NCBI RefSeq assembly: GCF_029871235.1 | Contig: NZ_SSOM01000085.1 | Location: 107,391-171,390, forward strand | Source: Pseudomonas sp. BN411 | Lineage (GTDB): Bacteria > Pseudomonadota > Gammaproteobacteria > Pseudomonadales > Pseudomonadaceae | Direction of reading: 5' to 3' | Length of the DNA stretch: 64,000 bases | Part shown: positions 17,248-24,775 of the stretch, in pieces | Numbering within the stretch: position 1 is the first letter of the stretch | How the letters are laid out: each line of letters opens with the position of its first letter | The notes under the pieces: generated by a model | The model's database searches: none | Told to the model about the DNA's origin: nothing | Seen by the model: only the letters and a program-made list of their open reading frames with translations | Translations under genes and position numbers: made by a program

Positions 17248-17774
17248 GGACGTTGCTCCCGGGTGAGGCATTGACGGGTTCGGGCGCCAGCGGTGACCGC
17301 CAGCAGCAGGAGGCTCGGGACGATGCCCAGCAGCGGTATCCACAGCGGCACCGAGAGCAGCGTGGAGACTTCGCCGTATTCACGGCTTTCCAGCACCTGC
17401 AGGCTGGTGCGCCAGGCCAGCAACAGCGCAACCAGCAGGCACAGGAAGTGGGCACTGGCGTCCAGCCAGGCCTGGACCCGAACCGGCAGCTTCAGGGTGA
17501 AGGCGTCCACCTTGATGTGCTGGCCACGCAGTTCGCAGAGCGGCAGGAACGCGGCAATGGCGACCGCCGCGCCAATCTCCATCAGCTCGATATCACCCTG
17601 AATGGGTGTGGCGAACAGCTTGCGGCCTATGATCGAGACCAGCGACATGGCCACCAGGGCCAGCAGGATGCAGCCGCCCCCCAGGGCGAACCCCTGGGCG
17701 GTACGCTGCAGTGCCCGGCTGGCCAGACCAACCCCCTCGACGGGGGAAGACTCGAAGGACAGGGACTCGTTCAT
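17244..17774 (-). CDS. TRAP transporter small permease (DctQ type)
   Basis: A 176-residue, four-helix DctQ-family protein. The segment SIIGRKLFATPIQGDIELME carries the family pattern of a charged R-K turn followed by a glutamate pair. The start lies 6 bases after the binding-protein stop and its own stop overlaps the DctM start. It forms the membrane complex with DctM in the inner membrane. Confidence 0.92.
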   Translation of the reverse strand: MNESLSFESSPVEGVGLASRALQRTAQGFALGGGCILLALVAMSLVSIIGRKLFATPIQGDIELMEIGAAVAIAAFLPLCELRGQHIKVDAFTLKLPVRVQAWLDASAHFLCLLVALLLAWRTSLQVLESREYGEVSTLLSVPLWIPLLGIVPSLLLLAVTAGARTRQCLTREQRP

Positions 17775-17780
17775 GATCGA

Positions 17781-18803
17781 TCACCGGGCGTTGCTGGAGA
17801 GCGACCGGGCGCCTTCAAGCAGCGCCTTGCCGTCGAGGCCCTTCTCGGTGGCGGCGCTGGCCCAGTCGTCGGCTACCGGAGCAGTGGCCTGGCGCATCAC
17901 GCCGTAGGCAGTTGCGTCGATGGCGACCATCTGGTCGGAAGGTGTGCGGGTACGGGCTTCGTCCAGGGCCTTGTCCCAGGCGATGGCAAAGCGTTCGTTC
18001 AGGGCCGGGCCGCTGTTGCGCTCGATGATTGCGCGCAGGTCCTCGGGCAGGCTGTTGAACTTGCGCTCGTTCATCAGCATTGCCAGCACGGTGTAGGAGA
18101 ACGCCGGCTGGCCAGCAGGAATGGCCGAGTGGTGATCGGTCACCTCGTCCAGCTTGGTCGGCGGCACCACTTCCCAGGAGGCCAGCGCACCGTCGACGAC
18201 ACCCTTGGAGATGGATTCGGTCATCTGTGCCGGCGGCATGCTCACCGGAGTGGCGCCCAGGGCTTCGACCAGCCTCGCGGCCGTGCGGCTGGAGGCGCGC
18301 AGCTTGAGGTTCTTCAGGTCTTCCAGGGTGGCGACACCCTTGCCGCGGGTGTGGATGTCCATGCCGCCGTCACCGTGCACGGACAGCACCTTGTAGCCCT
18401 TGAAGTCATCGCGGGCGAACTGTTCGTAGTACTGCCAGATGATCGGATTGCTCGCCCTGGCACCGGGAGGAAGCATGAACGGCAGCTCCATGGCTTCGAT
18501 GCGCGGGAACTTGCCCGCCGAATAGGCCGGCGCGGTCCAGACGACATCGGCGACACCATTGCGGGCCATGTCGGCCAGCTTGGCCGGCGTTCCGCCCAAC
18601 TGCATCGATGGATAGAACTGGCACTTGATGCGTCCGGCGGATTCCTCGCCGAGCTGCTGGCACCAGGGTTCGATGATGTTGCGCTGGGCATTGGAGTTGG
18701 CGGGAAGGAAGTGAGCGACCTTGAGGGTGTAGGTGGTTTCCGCGAGGGCCGCAGCGGAAGTGCAGGCGGCAGCGAAGAGGACGGCGAGCTTGGACATCTT
18801 CAT
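17781..18803 (-). CDS. TRAP transporter periplasmic substrate-binding protein (DctP type)
   Basis: A 340-residue protein with a signal peptide (MKMSKLAVLFAAACTSAAAL-AE). The mature body has TYTLKVAHFLPANSNAQ and QFYPSMQLGGTPAKLADM near the N-terminus, and KLRASSRTAARLVEALGATP with the conserved arginine that binds carboxylates in TRAP receptors. The substrate is therefore likely an organic acid. Its promoter contains two RTTAA-N4-TTAAY operators also seen at the hpa operon, which suggests 4-HPA or a related aromatic acid. ATG at 18797 is an alternative start; codons further upstream lack a signal peptide. Confidence 0.9.
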   Translation of the reverse strand: MKMSKLAVLFAAACTSAAALAETTYTLKVAHFLPANSNAQRNIIEPWCQQLGEESAGRIKCQFYPSMQLGGTPAKLADMARNGVADVVWTAPAYSAGKFPRIEAMELPFMLPPGARASNPIIWQYYEQFARDDFKGYKVLSVHGDGGMDIHTRGKGVATLEDLKNLKLRASSRTAARLVEALGATPVSMPPAQMTESISKGVVDGALASWEVVPPTKLDEVTDHHSAIPAGQPAFSYTVLAMLMNERKFNSLPEDLRAIIERNSGPALNERFAIAWDKALDEARTRTPSDQMVAIDATAYGVMRQATAPVADDWASAATEKGLDGKALLEGARSLSSNAR

Positions 18804-18879
18804 GGGTGGGTGAGCCTCGTTGTTCTTGTTCTCATGTGCGCCTGCCAACCCGCGATGCAGCATCGGCGGCGGCGATCTT

Positions 18880-18913
18880 GTTAACACATTCAAGATCTCG
18901 TTAACACATTAAT
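18880..18913. promoter_or_regulatory. Paired candidate operators upstream of the TRAP operon
   Basis: GTTAA-CACA-TTCAA (18880-18893) and GTTAA-CACA-TTAAT (18900-18913) begin exactly 20 bp apart. The hpaG1 promoter has the same element pair with the same 20-bp phasing. They lie 77 and 97 bases upstream of the binding-protein start. Confidence 0.6.
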
Positions 18914-19074
18914 CTTTAAAACGCCCCTGTCAACCACAGACAACTCGACATGTCTGTCACAGGCTCACCGCCATCTCAATATAAATTTATTAATATCAAT
19001 AACTTATAAATAGAAAACAAAATCCACGGATCAGCATCGAGAAAGTTCGCGTGGCAGGGATAAGCAAAAACAAT
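18914..19074. other. AT-rich divergent promoter region between TRAP operon and porin
   Basis: No gene is supported here. The stretch is far more AT-rich than its surroundings (ATAAATTTATTAATATCAAT near 18981). It holds an inverted repeat ACAGACA...TGTCTGT (18936-18957) that includes the palindrome GACATGTC (18947-18954). These are candidate sites for a second regulator. Confidence 0.45.
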
Positions 19075-19105
19075 ATTGTTAAAATGTTAATCAAATGCTA
19101 ACAAT
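19075..19105. promoter_or_regulatory. Candidate operator upstream of the OprD-type porin
   Basis: ATTGTTA (19075-19081) and TAACAAT (19099-19105) are perfect inverted arms. Inside lies GTTAA-AATG-TTAAT (19078-19091), matching the element at the TRAP and hpa promoters. It sits 66 bases upstream of the porin start. Confidence 0.5.
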
Positions 19106-19170
19106 CCGCTCCGCCATTGGCCGCTGAAGCGGCCTGGAGCCCACACAACGGCCAAAAGGAGATAAGAACA

Positions 19171-20418
19171 ATGACCCGGCCCCATCCGTCCCGCGCCCTT
19201 CCCCGCCACGCGATCACCGTGCTGGCGCTCGCATGCAGCGCTCACGCCTCGGCCGATTTCGCCGGCGACAGCAAGGCCAGCCTCGAGCTGCGCAACGTCT
19301 ACATAAACCGCGACTTCCGCCAGGATGGAGCGCCCCAGTCCAAGGCTGCCGAATGGGGACAGGGCTTCATCGCCCGCTTCGAGTCCGGATTCACCGACGG
19401 CACCATCGGCGTCGGCCTGGACGCCCTGGGGGAACTGGGAGTGAAGCTGGATTCCAGTCGCGACCGCCGCGGCACCGGTCTGCTGCCCTTCGGCCCCAGC
19501 AGCAAGGAGCCGGTGGACGATTACAGCGAGCTGGGCCTGACCGCCAAGCTGCGCGCCTCGAAGAGCACCCTGCGCCTGGGCACCCTGATGCCCACCTTGC
19601 CGATAGCCATGTACAACGACACCCGCCTGCTGCCCTCCACCTTCTCCGGCGGCATGCTCACCAGCCAGGAATTCGACGGCCTGACCCTGAACGCCGGGCG
19701 CCTCACCGAAACCAACCTGCGGGACTCATCCAGCCGTGACGACATCGGTTTCGCCGGCCAGACCAGCGACCACTTTGACTTCGCCGGCGGCACTTGGGCG
19801 CTGGACCAGAGCCTTGCCCTGACCGCCTACACCTCGGAACTGGAAGACATCTACCGCCAGCACTTCGCCGGCCTGGTGCATACCCTGCCCCTGGGCGAGG
19901 GCATGAGCCTGAAGAGCGACCTGCGTTATTTCGACAGCCGGGACAGCGGCGCCGGTAAGGCAGGACGTGTGGATAACCGCAATTTCAACGGCATGCTCAG
20001 CCTCACCGCCGGCGCCCAGCGCTTCTCGGTGGCCTGGCAGCAACTGTCCGGCGACAGCGCCTTCCCCTTCCTGACCGGCGGCGATCCCTACGTGGTCAAC
20101 CTCGTGACGTTCAACACCTTCACCAAGCCCGAGGAAGACTCCTGGCAGGTGCGCTACGACTACGACTTCGCCAGCCTGGGGATTCCGGGGCTGAGCTTCA
20201 TGACCCGCTACATCAGCGGCGATGGCGTGGAACAGGGTGCCGTGCGCGACGGCCGCGAATGGGAGCGCGACACTGACTTGGCCTACGTCATACAGAGCGG
20301 AAGCCTGCGCGGCTTCAACATCCGCCTGCGCAACGTCACCTTCCGTTCCGGGGATGGGCTGACCCAGGATCTCGACGAGAACCGCATCATCCTGGGGTAC
20401 ACGCTGGCGTTGTGGTAG
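19171..20418 (+). CDS. OprD-family outer-membrane porin
   Basis: A 415-residue porin with a signal peptide ending ACSAHASA. The mature protein opens with DFAGDSKASLELRNVYINRD, as OprD-family channels do. It continues with WGQGFIARFESGFTDGTIG, VKLDSSRDRRGTGLLPFGP and LRLGTLMPTLPIAMYNDTRL and ends NRIILGYTLALW with a terminal aromatic. OprD-family porins admit basic amino acids or small carboxylates. It is divergent from the TRAP importer with shared operator motifs, so the two probably form an outer- plus inner-membrane uptake route. AAAAGGAG precedes the start. Substrate specificity is inference. Confidence 0.92.
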   Translation: MTRPHPSRALPRHAITVLALACSAHASADFAGDSKASLELRNVYINRDFRQDGAPQSKAAEWGQGFIARFESGFTDGTIGVGLDALGELGVKLDSSRDRRGTGLLPFGPSSKEPVDDYSELGLTAKLRASKSTLRLGTLMPTLPIAMYNDTRLLPSTFSGGMLTSQEFDGLTLNAGRLTETNLRDSSSRDDIGFAGQTSDHFDFAGGTWALDQSLALTAYTSELEDIYRQHFAGLVHTLPLGEGMSLKSDLRYFDSRDSGAGKAGRVDNRNFNGMLSLTAGAQRFSVAWQQLSGDSAFPFLTGGDPYVVNLVTFNTFTKPEEDSWQVRYDYDFASLGIPGLSFMTRYISGDGVEQGAVRDGREWERDTDLAYVIQSGSLRGFNIRLRNVTFRSGDGLTQDLDENRIILGYTLALW

Positions 20419-20437
20419 CAAGCAGATCGGCTTTCGG

Positions 20438-20459
20438 GGGCCGCTTCGCGGCCCTTTTT
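20438..20459 (+). terminator. Rho-independent terminator of the porin gene
   Basis: GGGCCGC-TTC-GCGGCCC then TTTTT, 19 bases after the porin stop. The hairpin and flank match the one at 14569-14590. Confidence 0.85.
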
Positions 20460-20503
20460 CGAATGAACTCGAACCCACATCCATGCGGCGACCTGGGTCG
20501 CTC

Positions 20504-20685
20504 CTGTAGGGGCGAATTCATTGGCTTTGTCCGCATTAAGTGTTGCAACTGGCTGGATTGCCCGTAGGAGCTGGCTTGCCAGCGAATGGCCCCGTTTCGC
20601 TAGCAAGCTAGCTCCTACAAGGCCCCTGGACCGATGACCGATCTCTGGCAACAGCTAACGCAGACATAGCCAACTCGAACCCACA
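20504..20685. repeat. Cluster of intergenic repeats between porin and hpaA
   Basis: It contains TGTAGGGGCGAATTCATTGG (from 20505), a GCATTAAGTGTTGCAAC segment, a REP pair GTAGGAGC...GCTCCTAC (20564-20618, with internal TTGCCAGCGAA / TTCGCTAGCAA) and a GCAACAGCTAACGCAGACAT copy near 20648. It separates two converging genes. Confidence 0.75.
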
Positions 20686-20692
20686 ATGCCCC

Positions 20693-21610
20693 TCAACGCC
20701 AGGCCTCTTCCTTGTCTTCAGCCTTGCGCTGGCGATAGTCGCTCGGGGTCATGCCAGCATTGCGGGCGAAGAAGCGGCTGAAGTAAGCCGGGTCCTTGAA
20801 ACCCAGCAGGTAGCAGATCTCGTTGGCCGAGCTGCCGGTGAACAGCAGCAGGCGCTTGGCCTCCTGCATCACCCGGTCATGGATCAGGCGCTTGGAAGGC
20901 AGGTCGGCAATGCGCCGGCAGATGTCGTTGAGCCGCGCCTCGGTCACCCCCATCTGTCCGGCGTACTGCGCCAGCGACCAGTGCTCGCGGTAATGCCCCT
21001 CGATCAGGCCATTGAAGCGATGGAACACCTGCAGGTCCTCGTGGCGCGCCGGTTGGGCCTTGAGCGAACGCGCCGACAGGCGCAGCAGGCTGATGAAGAT
21101 CAGGCGGGTCAGCGCCGACAGCGCCTCCTCGCGCCCCGGTCGGTTGGCGGCGAATTCGCTGCGCAGCTGATCGAACAACAGGTCCAGGCGCTGCACCTCT
21201 TCGCGCAATTCCTCTCCCAGTTCAGCGAATGCCACACACACGGGCGAAATCTGCTGCCCATCGGCCAGGCCCTGCCCCGCTTCCAGCAATGACCAGACCA
21301 GCTGCTGACGCACGGTCAGCACATGGCCGTCGGCATCCTGTTCGGTGACGAAGGCATGGGGAATGGTGGGCGGGGTGAGGAAGAACAACGGCCCTTCCTG
21401 ACGGTATTGCTGCTCGTCGAGGTAGACCCGCACCGCCCCGCTCTTCACGTAATGCACCTGGAAGAAGCGGTCGTGGCGGTGAACCGGCATGTTGCGACCG
21501 AAGAAATCCGCGAGCTTGCCGAGGGCCTCGTAGTGCACCTCGGCGTCGGCGTACCGCTGGTCGTAGACCTGGCCGATATTGATGTTGGGAATGGGCTGGC
21601 GCTCTGCCAT
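20693..21610 (-). CDS. hpaA: HpaA, AraC-family activator of 4-hydroxyphenylacetate catabolism
   Basis: A 305-residue regulator. The N-terminal cupin half begins MAERQPIPNINIGQVYDQRY and contains MPVHRHDRFFQVHYVKSG, typical of HpaA effector domains. The C-terminal AraC HTH pair includes WSLAQYAGQMGVTEARLNDI and SANEICYLLGFKDPAYFSRF. HpaA senses 4-HPA or related acids and activates hydroxylase genes in enterobacteria. Here it is divergent from the meta-cleavage operon, and the operator pair lies between them. A GGAGAAAGG ribosome site sets the start. Confidence 0.9.
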   Translation of the reverse strand: MAERQPIPNINIGQVYDQRYADAEVHYEALGKLADFFGRNMPVHRHDRFFQVHYVKSGAVRVYLDEQQYRQEGPLFFLTPPTIPHAFVTEQDADGHVLTVRQQLVWSLLEAGQGLADGQQISPVCVAFAELGEELREEVQRLDLLFDQLRSEFAANRPGREEALSALTRLIFISLLRLSARSLKAQPARHEDLQVFHRFNGLIEGHYREHWSLAQYAGQMGVTEARLNDICRRIADLPSKRLIHDRVMQEAKRLLLFTGSSANEICYLLGFKDPAYFSRFFARNAGMTPSDYRQRKAEDKEEAWR

Positions 21611-21678
21611 GGCGACCTTTCTCCGTTGCCTTCGCACACCTTCGATGACGGAAGGTGAAGACGCAAGGCTTGACGATC

Positions 21679-21712
21679 ATTAACATGTTAAATATAACGT
21701 TAACACATTAAC
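21679..21712. promoter_or_regulatory. Paired candidate HpaR operators in the hpaA-hpaG1 promoter region
   Basis: ATTAA-CATG-TTAAA (21679-21692, containing the perfect 12-bp palindrome TTAACATGTTAA) and GTTAA-CACA-TTAAC (21699-21712) start exactly 20 bp apart. They lie 68-101 bases upstream of hpaG1. MarR-type HpaR represses the meta operon through palindromic operators in E. coli; assigning these sites to HpaR is inference. Confidence 0.65.
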
Positions 21713-21779
21713 GAAATCCTCGTTACGGGTGGCGCTCCTGTCACGGCCCACCCGCTTTTTTCTGCTACAGGAGACGACC

Positions 21780-22439
21780 ATGCGCCCCGCACTCGACCAA
21801 GTCGCCACCGGCACCCTGTTCGGCGTCGCGCTGAACTACCGGGGCCTGCTGGAAAGCCGCCTGGAGGAATTCCAGCAACCGCCCTACCAGAAGCCGCCGG
21901 TCAAGCCGGTGCTGTTCATCAAGACCCCGAACACCCGCAACGGCCACGGCCAGCCGGTGGTCTACCCGCAAGGCGTCGAGCGCCTGCAGCCGGGCCCGGC
22001 GCTCGGCGTAGTGATTGGCAAGAGCGCCAGCCGCGTAAACGCCGCCGACGCCCTGGCACATGTGGCCGGCTATGTGATCGTCAACGAATTCAGCCTGCCG
22101 GAAGAGAGCTACTACCGCCCGGCGGTCAAGGCCAAGTGCCGCGACGGCTTCTGCCCCATCGGTCCGGAACTCGTACCCGCTGCCGACGTGCAGGACCCGC
22201 ACGCCCTGACCCTCAAGCTCTTCGTCAACGGCGAACTGCGCCAGGAGAACAGCACCGCCAACCTGGTGCGCGACATCCCCCGGCTGATCGAGGAAATCAG
22301 CGAGTTCATGACCCTGCACGAGGGCGACGTGCTGATCACCGGCACCCCGGAAGGCCGCGTCGACGTGCAGCCGGGCGATGTCGTGGAAGTGGAAATCACC
22401 GGCCTCGGCCGCCTCGCCAACACCGTGGTTGCGGAATAA
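21780..22439 (+). CDS. hpaG1: HpaG1, subunit of homoprotocatechuate-pathway OPET decarboxylase/isomerase
   Basis: A 219-residue fumarylacetoacetate-hydrolase-fold protein equal to the N-terminal half of the fused E. coli HpaG. It takes part in decarboxylation of 5-oxopent-3-ene-1,2,5-tricarboxylate and isomerisation of the product. The usual metal-binding E-X-E and N-D residues are altered: it has PALGVVIGKS and VNEFSLPEES where HpaG2 has ECELVAVIGK and CNDYAIRD. It is probably the non-metal-binding partner. A good AGGAG sets the ATG; a start at 21729 would add 17 residues without a ribosome site. It is the first gene of the eight-gene hpa operon. Confidence 0.9.
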   Translation: MRPALDQVATGTLFGVALNYRGLLESRLEEFQQPPYQKPPVKPVLFIKTPNTRNGHGQPVVYPQGVERLQPGPALGVVIGKSASRVNAADALAHVAGYVIVNEFSLPEESYYRPAVKAKCRDGFCPIGPELVPAADVQDPHALTLKLFVNGELRQENSTANLVRDIPRLIEEISEFMTLHEGDVLITGTPEGRVDVQPGDVVEVEITGLGRLANTVVAE

Positions 22440-22449
22440 GGAGCCCGAG

Positions 22450-23220
22450 ATGAAACACGCACGCATCCGTTACCAGGGCGACGTCCACGCCGTGACCGTG
22501 GAAGAAGGCAACGCCGTCCGCCTCGCCGATGGCCGCCTGCTGGCCGAGGACCAGGTCCAGTGGTTGCCGCCAGCCACCGGCAGCATGTTCGCCCTGGGAC
22601 TGAACTACGCCGACCACGCCGCCGAACTGGCCTTCAAGGCACCCACCGAGCCGCTGGCCTTCATCAAGTCGCCGGGCACCTACACCGGCCACAACCAGGT
22701 CACCTGGCGCCCGGACAACGTCGCCTACATGCACTACGAGTGCGAGCTGGTGGCGGTGATCGGCAAGCCGGCGCGCAATGTGAAACGCGAAGACGCCCTC
22801 GCCTACCTGGCCGGCTACACGGTCTGCAATGACTACGCCATCCGCGACTATCTGGAGAATTACTACCGCCCCAACCTGCGGGTGAAGAACCGCGACGCCA
22901 CCACCCCGGTCGGCCCGTGGATCGTCGACGCTGCCGATGTGGCCGACCCGATGAAGCTGAAGCTGCGCACCTGGGTGAACGGCGAGCTGAAGCAGGAAGG
23001 CACCACCGCGGACATGATTTTCGACATCCCCTACCTGATCGAACACTTCTCCAGCTTCATGACCCTGCAACCGGGCGACATGATCGCCACCGGCACGCCG
23101 GAGGGCCTGGCCGACGTGGTGCCGGGCGATGAAGTGGTAGTGGAAGTGGAAGGCGTGGGCCGCCTGGTCAACCGAATCATCAGCGAAGGCGAGTTCTTCG
23201 CCCGCAAGCAAGAGGCGTGA
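22450..23220 (+). CDS. hpaG2: HpaG2, metal-binding subunit of OPET decarboxylase/isomerase
   Basis: A 256-residue protein matching the C-terminal half of fused HpaG. The FAH-fold metal ligands are intact: HYECELVAVIGK (E-X-E) and CNDYAIRD (Asp). The region ENYYRPNLRVKNRDATTPVG includes the conserved lysine. It performs the metal-dependent decarboxylation of 5-oxopent-3-ene-1,2,5-tricarboxylate. It follows hpaG1 by 10 bases and nearly touches hpaE, consistent with one operon. The start MKHARIRYQGD is preceded by GGAG. Confidence 0.93.
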   Translation: MKHARIRYQGDVHAVTVEEGNAVRLADGRLLAEDQVQWLPPATGSMFALGLNYADHAAELAFKAPTEPLAFIKSPGTYTGHNQVTWRPDNVAYMHYECELVAVIGKPARNVKREDALAYLAGYTVCNDYAIRDYLENYYRPNLRVKNRDATTPVGPWIVDAADVADPMKLKLRTWVNGELKQEGTTADMIFDIPYLIEHFSSFMTLQPGDMIATGTPEGLADVVPGDEVVVEVEGVGRLVNRIISEGEFFARKQEA

Positions 23221-23225
23221 ACAGC

Positions 23226-24686
23226 ATGATCAAGCACTGGATCAACGGCCAGGAAGTCGAAAGCAAAGAGACTTTCGTCAACTACAACCCGGCCACCATG
23301 GACGCCATCGGTGAAGTCGCCAGCGGTGGTGCCGAAGAAATCGCCGCCGCCGTGGCCGCCGCCAAGGAAGCCTTCCCCAAGTGGGCCAATACCCCGGCCA
23401 AGGAACGCGCGAAGCTGATGCGCAAGCTGGGTGAACTGATCGACCAGAACGTGCCGCACCTGGCCGAGCTGGAAACCCTGGACACCGGCCTGCCGATCCA
23501 CCAGACCAAGAACGTGCTGATCCCCCGTGCCTCGCACAACTTCGAGTTCTTCGCCGAGGTCTGCACCCGCATGGACGGCCACAGCTACCCGGTGGACGAC
23601 CAGATGCTCAACTACACCCTGTACCAGCCGGTGGGTGTGTGTGGCCTGGTCTCCCCGTGGAACGTGCCGTTCATGACCGCCACCTGGAAGACCGCACCCT
23701 GCCTGGCCCTGGGCAACACCGCGGTACTGAAGATGAGCGAGCTGTCGCCGCTGACCGCCAACGAACTGGGCCGTCTAGCCCTGGAAGCCGGCATCCCGAA
23801 AGGCGTGCTGAACGTGGTGCAGGGCTACGGCGCCACCGCCGGCGATGCCCTGGTCCGTCACCCTGACGTGCGCGCCATTTCGTTCACCGGCGGCACCGCC
23901 ACCGGGCGCAAGATCATGCAGACCGCCGGTCTGAAGAAGTACTCCATGGAGCTGGGCGGCAAGTCACCGGTGCTGATCTTCGACGACGCCGACCTCGACC
24001 GCGCCCTGGACGCCGCGCTGTTCACCATCTTCTCGCTGAACGGCGAGCGCTGCACCGCAGGCAGCCGGATCTTCATCCAGGAGAGCGTCTACGACCAGTT
24101 CGTCGCCGAGTTCGCCGCCCGTGCCAAGCGCCTGATCGTCGGTGATCCGCAGGACCCGAAAACCCAGGTCGGCTCGATGATCACCCAAGCGCACTACGAC
24201 AAGGTCACCGGCTACATCCGCATCGGCATCGAGGAAGGCGCCACCCTGCTGGCCGGCGGCCTGGAGCGCCCGGCGAACCTTCCGGCGCACCTGTCCAAGG
24301 GGCAGTTCATCCAGCCCACGGTGTTCGCCGATGTGGATAACCGCATGCGCATCGCCCAGGAAGAAATCTTCGGCCCGGTGGTCTGCCTGATGAAGTTCAA
24401 GGACGAAGCCGAAGCGCTGCGACTCGCCAACGACACCGAGTACGGCCTGGCCTCCTACATCTGGACCCAGGACATCGGCAAGGCCCACCGCCTGGCCCGT
24501 GGCATCGAAGCCGGCATGGTCTTCATCAACAGCCAGAACGTGCGCGACCTGCGCCAGCCGTTCGGCGGCGTGAAGGGCTCGGGCACCGGCCGCGAAGGTG
24601 GTCAGTACAGCTTCGAAGTCTTCGCCGAGATCAAGAACGTGTGCATTTCCATGGGGAGCCACCACATCCCGCGCTGGGGTGTGTGA
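23226..24686 (+). CDS. hpaE: HpaE, 5-carboxymethyl-2-hydroxymuconate semialdehyde dehydrogenase
   Basis: A 486-residue NAD-dependent aldehyde dehydrogenase. It has VSPWNVPFMTATWK, the glutamate motif SMELGGKSPVLIF and the cysteine motif LNGERCTAGSRIFIQ. The family hallmark MIKHWINGQEV opens the protein. It oxidises the ring-cleavage semialdehyde made by HpaD. GTG at 23217 is an alternative start overlapping the hpaG2 stop. Base composition and codon use match its neighbours. Confidence 0.94.
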   Translation: MIKHWINGQEVESKETFVNYNPATMDAIGEVASGGAEEIAAAVAAAKEAFPKWANTPAKERAKLMRKLGELIDQNVPHLAELETLDTGLPIHQTKNVLIPRASHNFEFFAEVCTRMDGHSYPVDDQMLNYTLYQPVGVCGLVSPWNVPFMTATWKTAPCLALGNTAVLKMSELSPLTANELGRLALEAGIPKGVLNVVQGYGATAGDALVRHPDVRAISFTGGTATGRKIMQTAGLKKYSMELGGKSPVLIFDDADLDRALDAALFTIFSLNGERCTAGSRIFIQESVYDQFVAEFAARAKRLIVGDPQDPKTQVGSMITQAHYDKVTGYIRIGIEEGATLLAGGLERPANLPAHLSKGQFIQPTVFADVDNRMRIAQEEIFGPVVCLMKFKDEAEALRLANDTEYGLASYIWTQDIGKAHRLARGIEAGMVFINSQNVRDLRQPFGGVKGSGTGREGGQYSFEVFAEIKNVCISMGSHHIPRWGV

Positions 24687-24706
24687 GATAACTGCTAATC
24701 CATAAA

Positions 24707-24727
24707 GAGGGGAGTCCGACTCCCCTC
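24707..24727 (+). other. Intra-operon hairpin between hpaE and hpaD
   Basis: GAGGGGAGT-CCG-ACTCCCCTC forms a perfect 9-bp stem with a 3-base loop, 20 bases after the hpaE stop. No T-tract follows, so it is more likely an mRNA stabiliser or processing site than a terminator. Confidence 0.55.
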
Positions 24728-24775
24728 CCCGTGCCGGCGTGCAACCGACCGACAACAAGACCAGGAGTTACCGTC

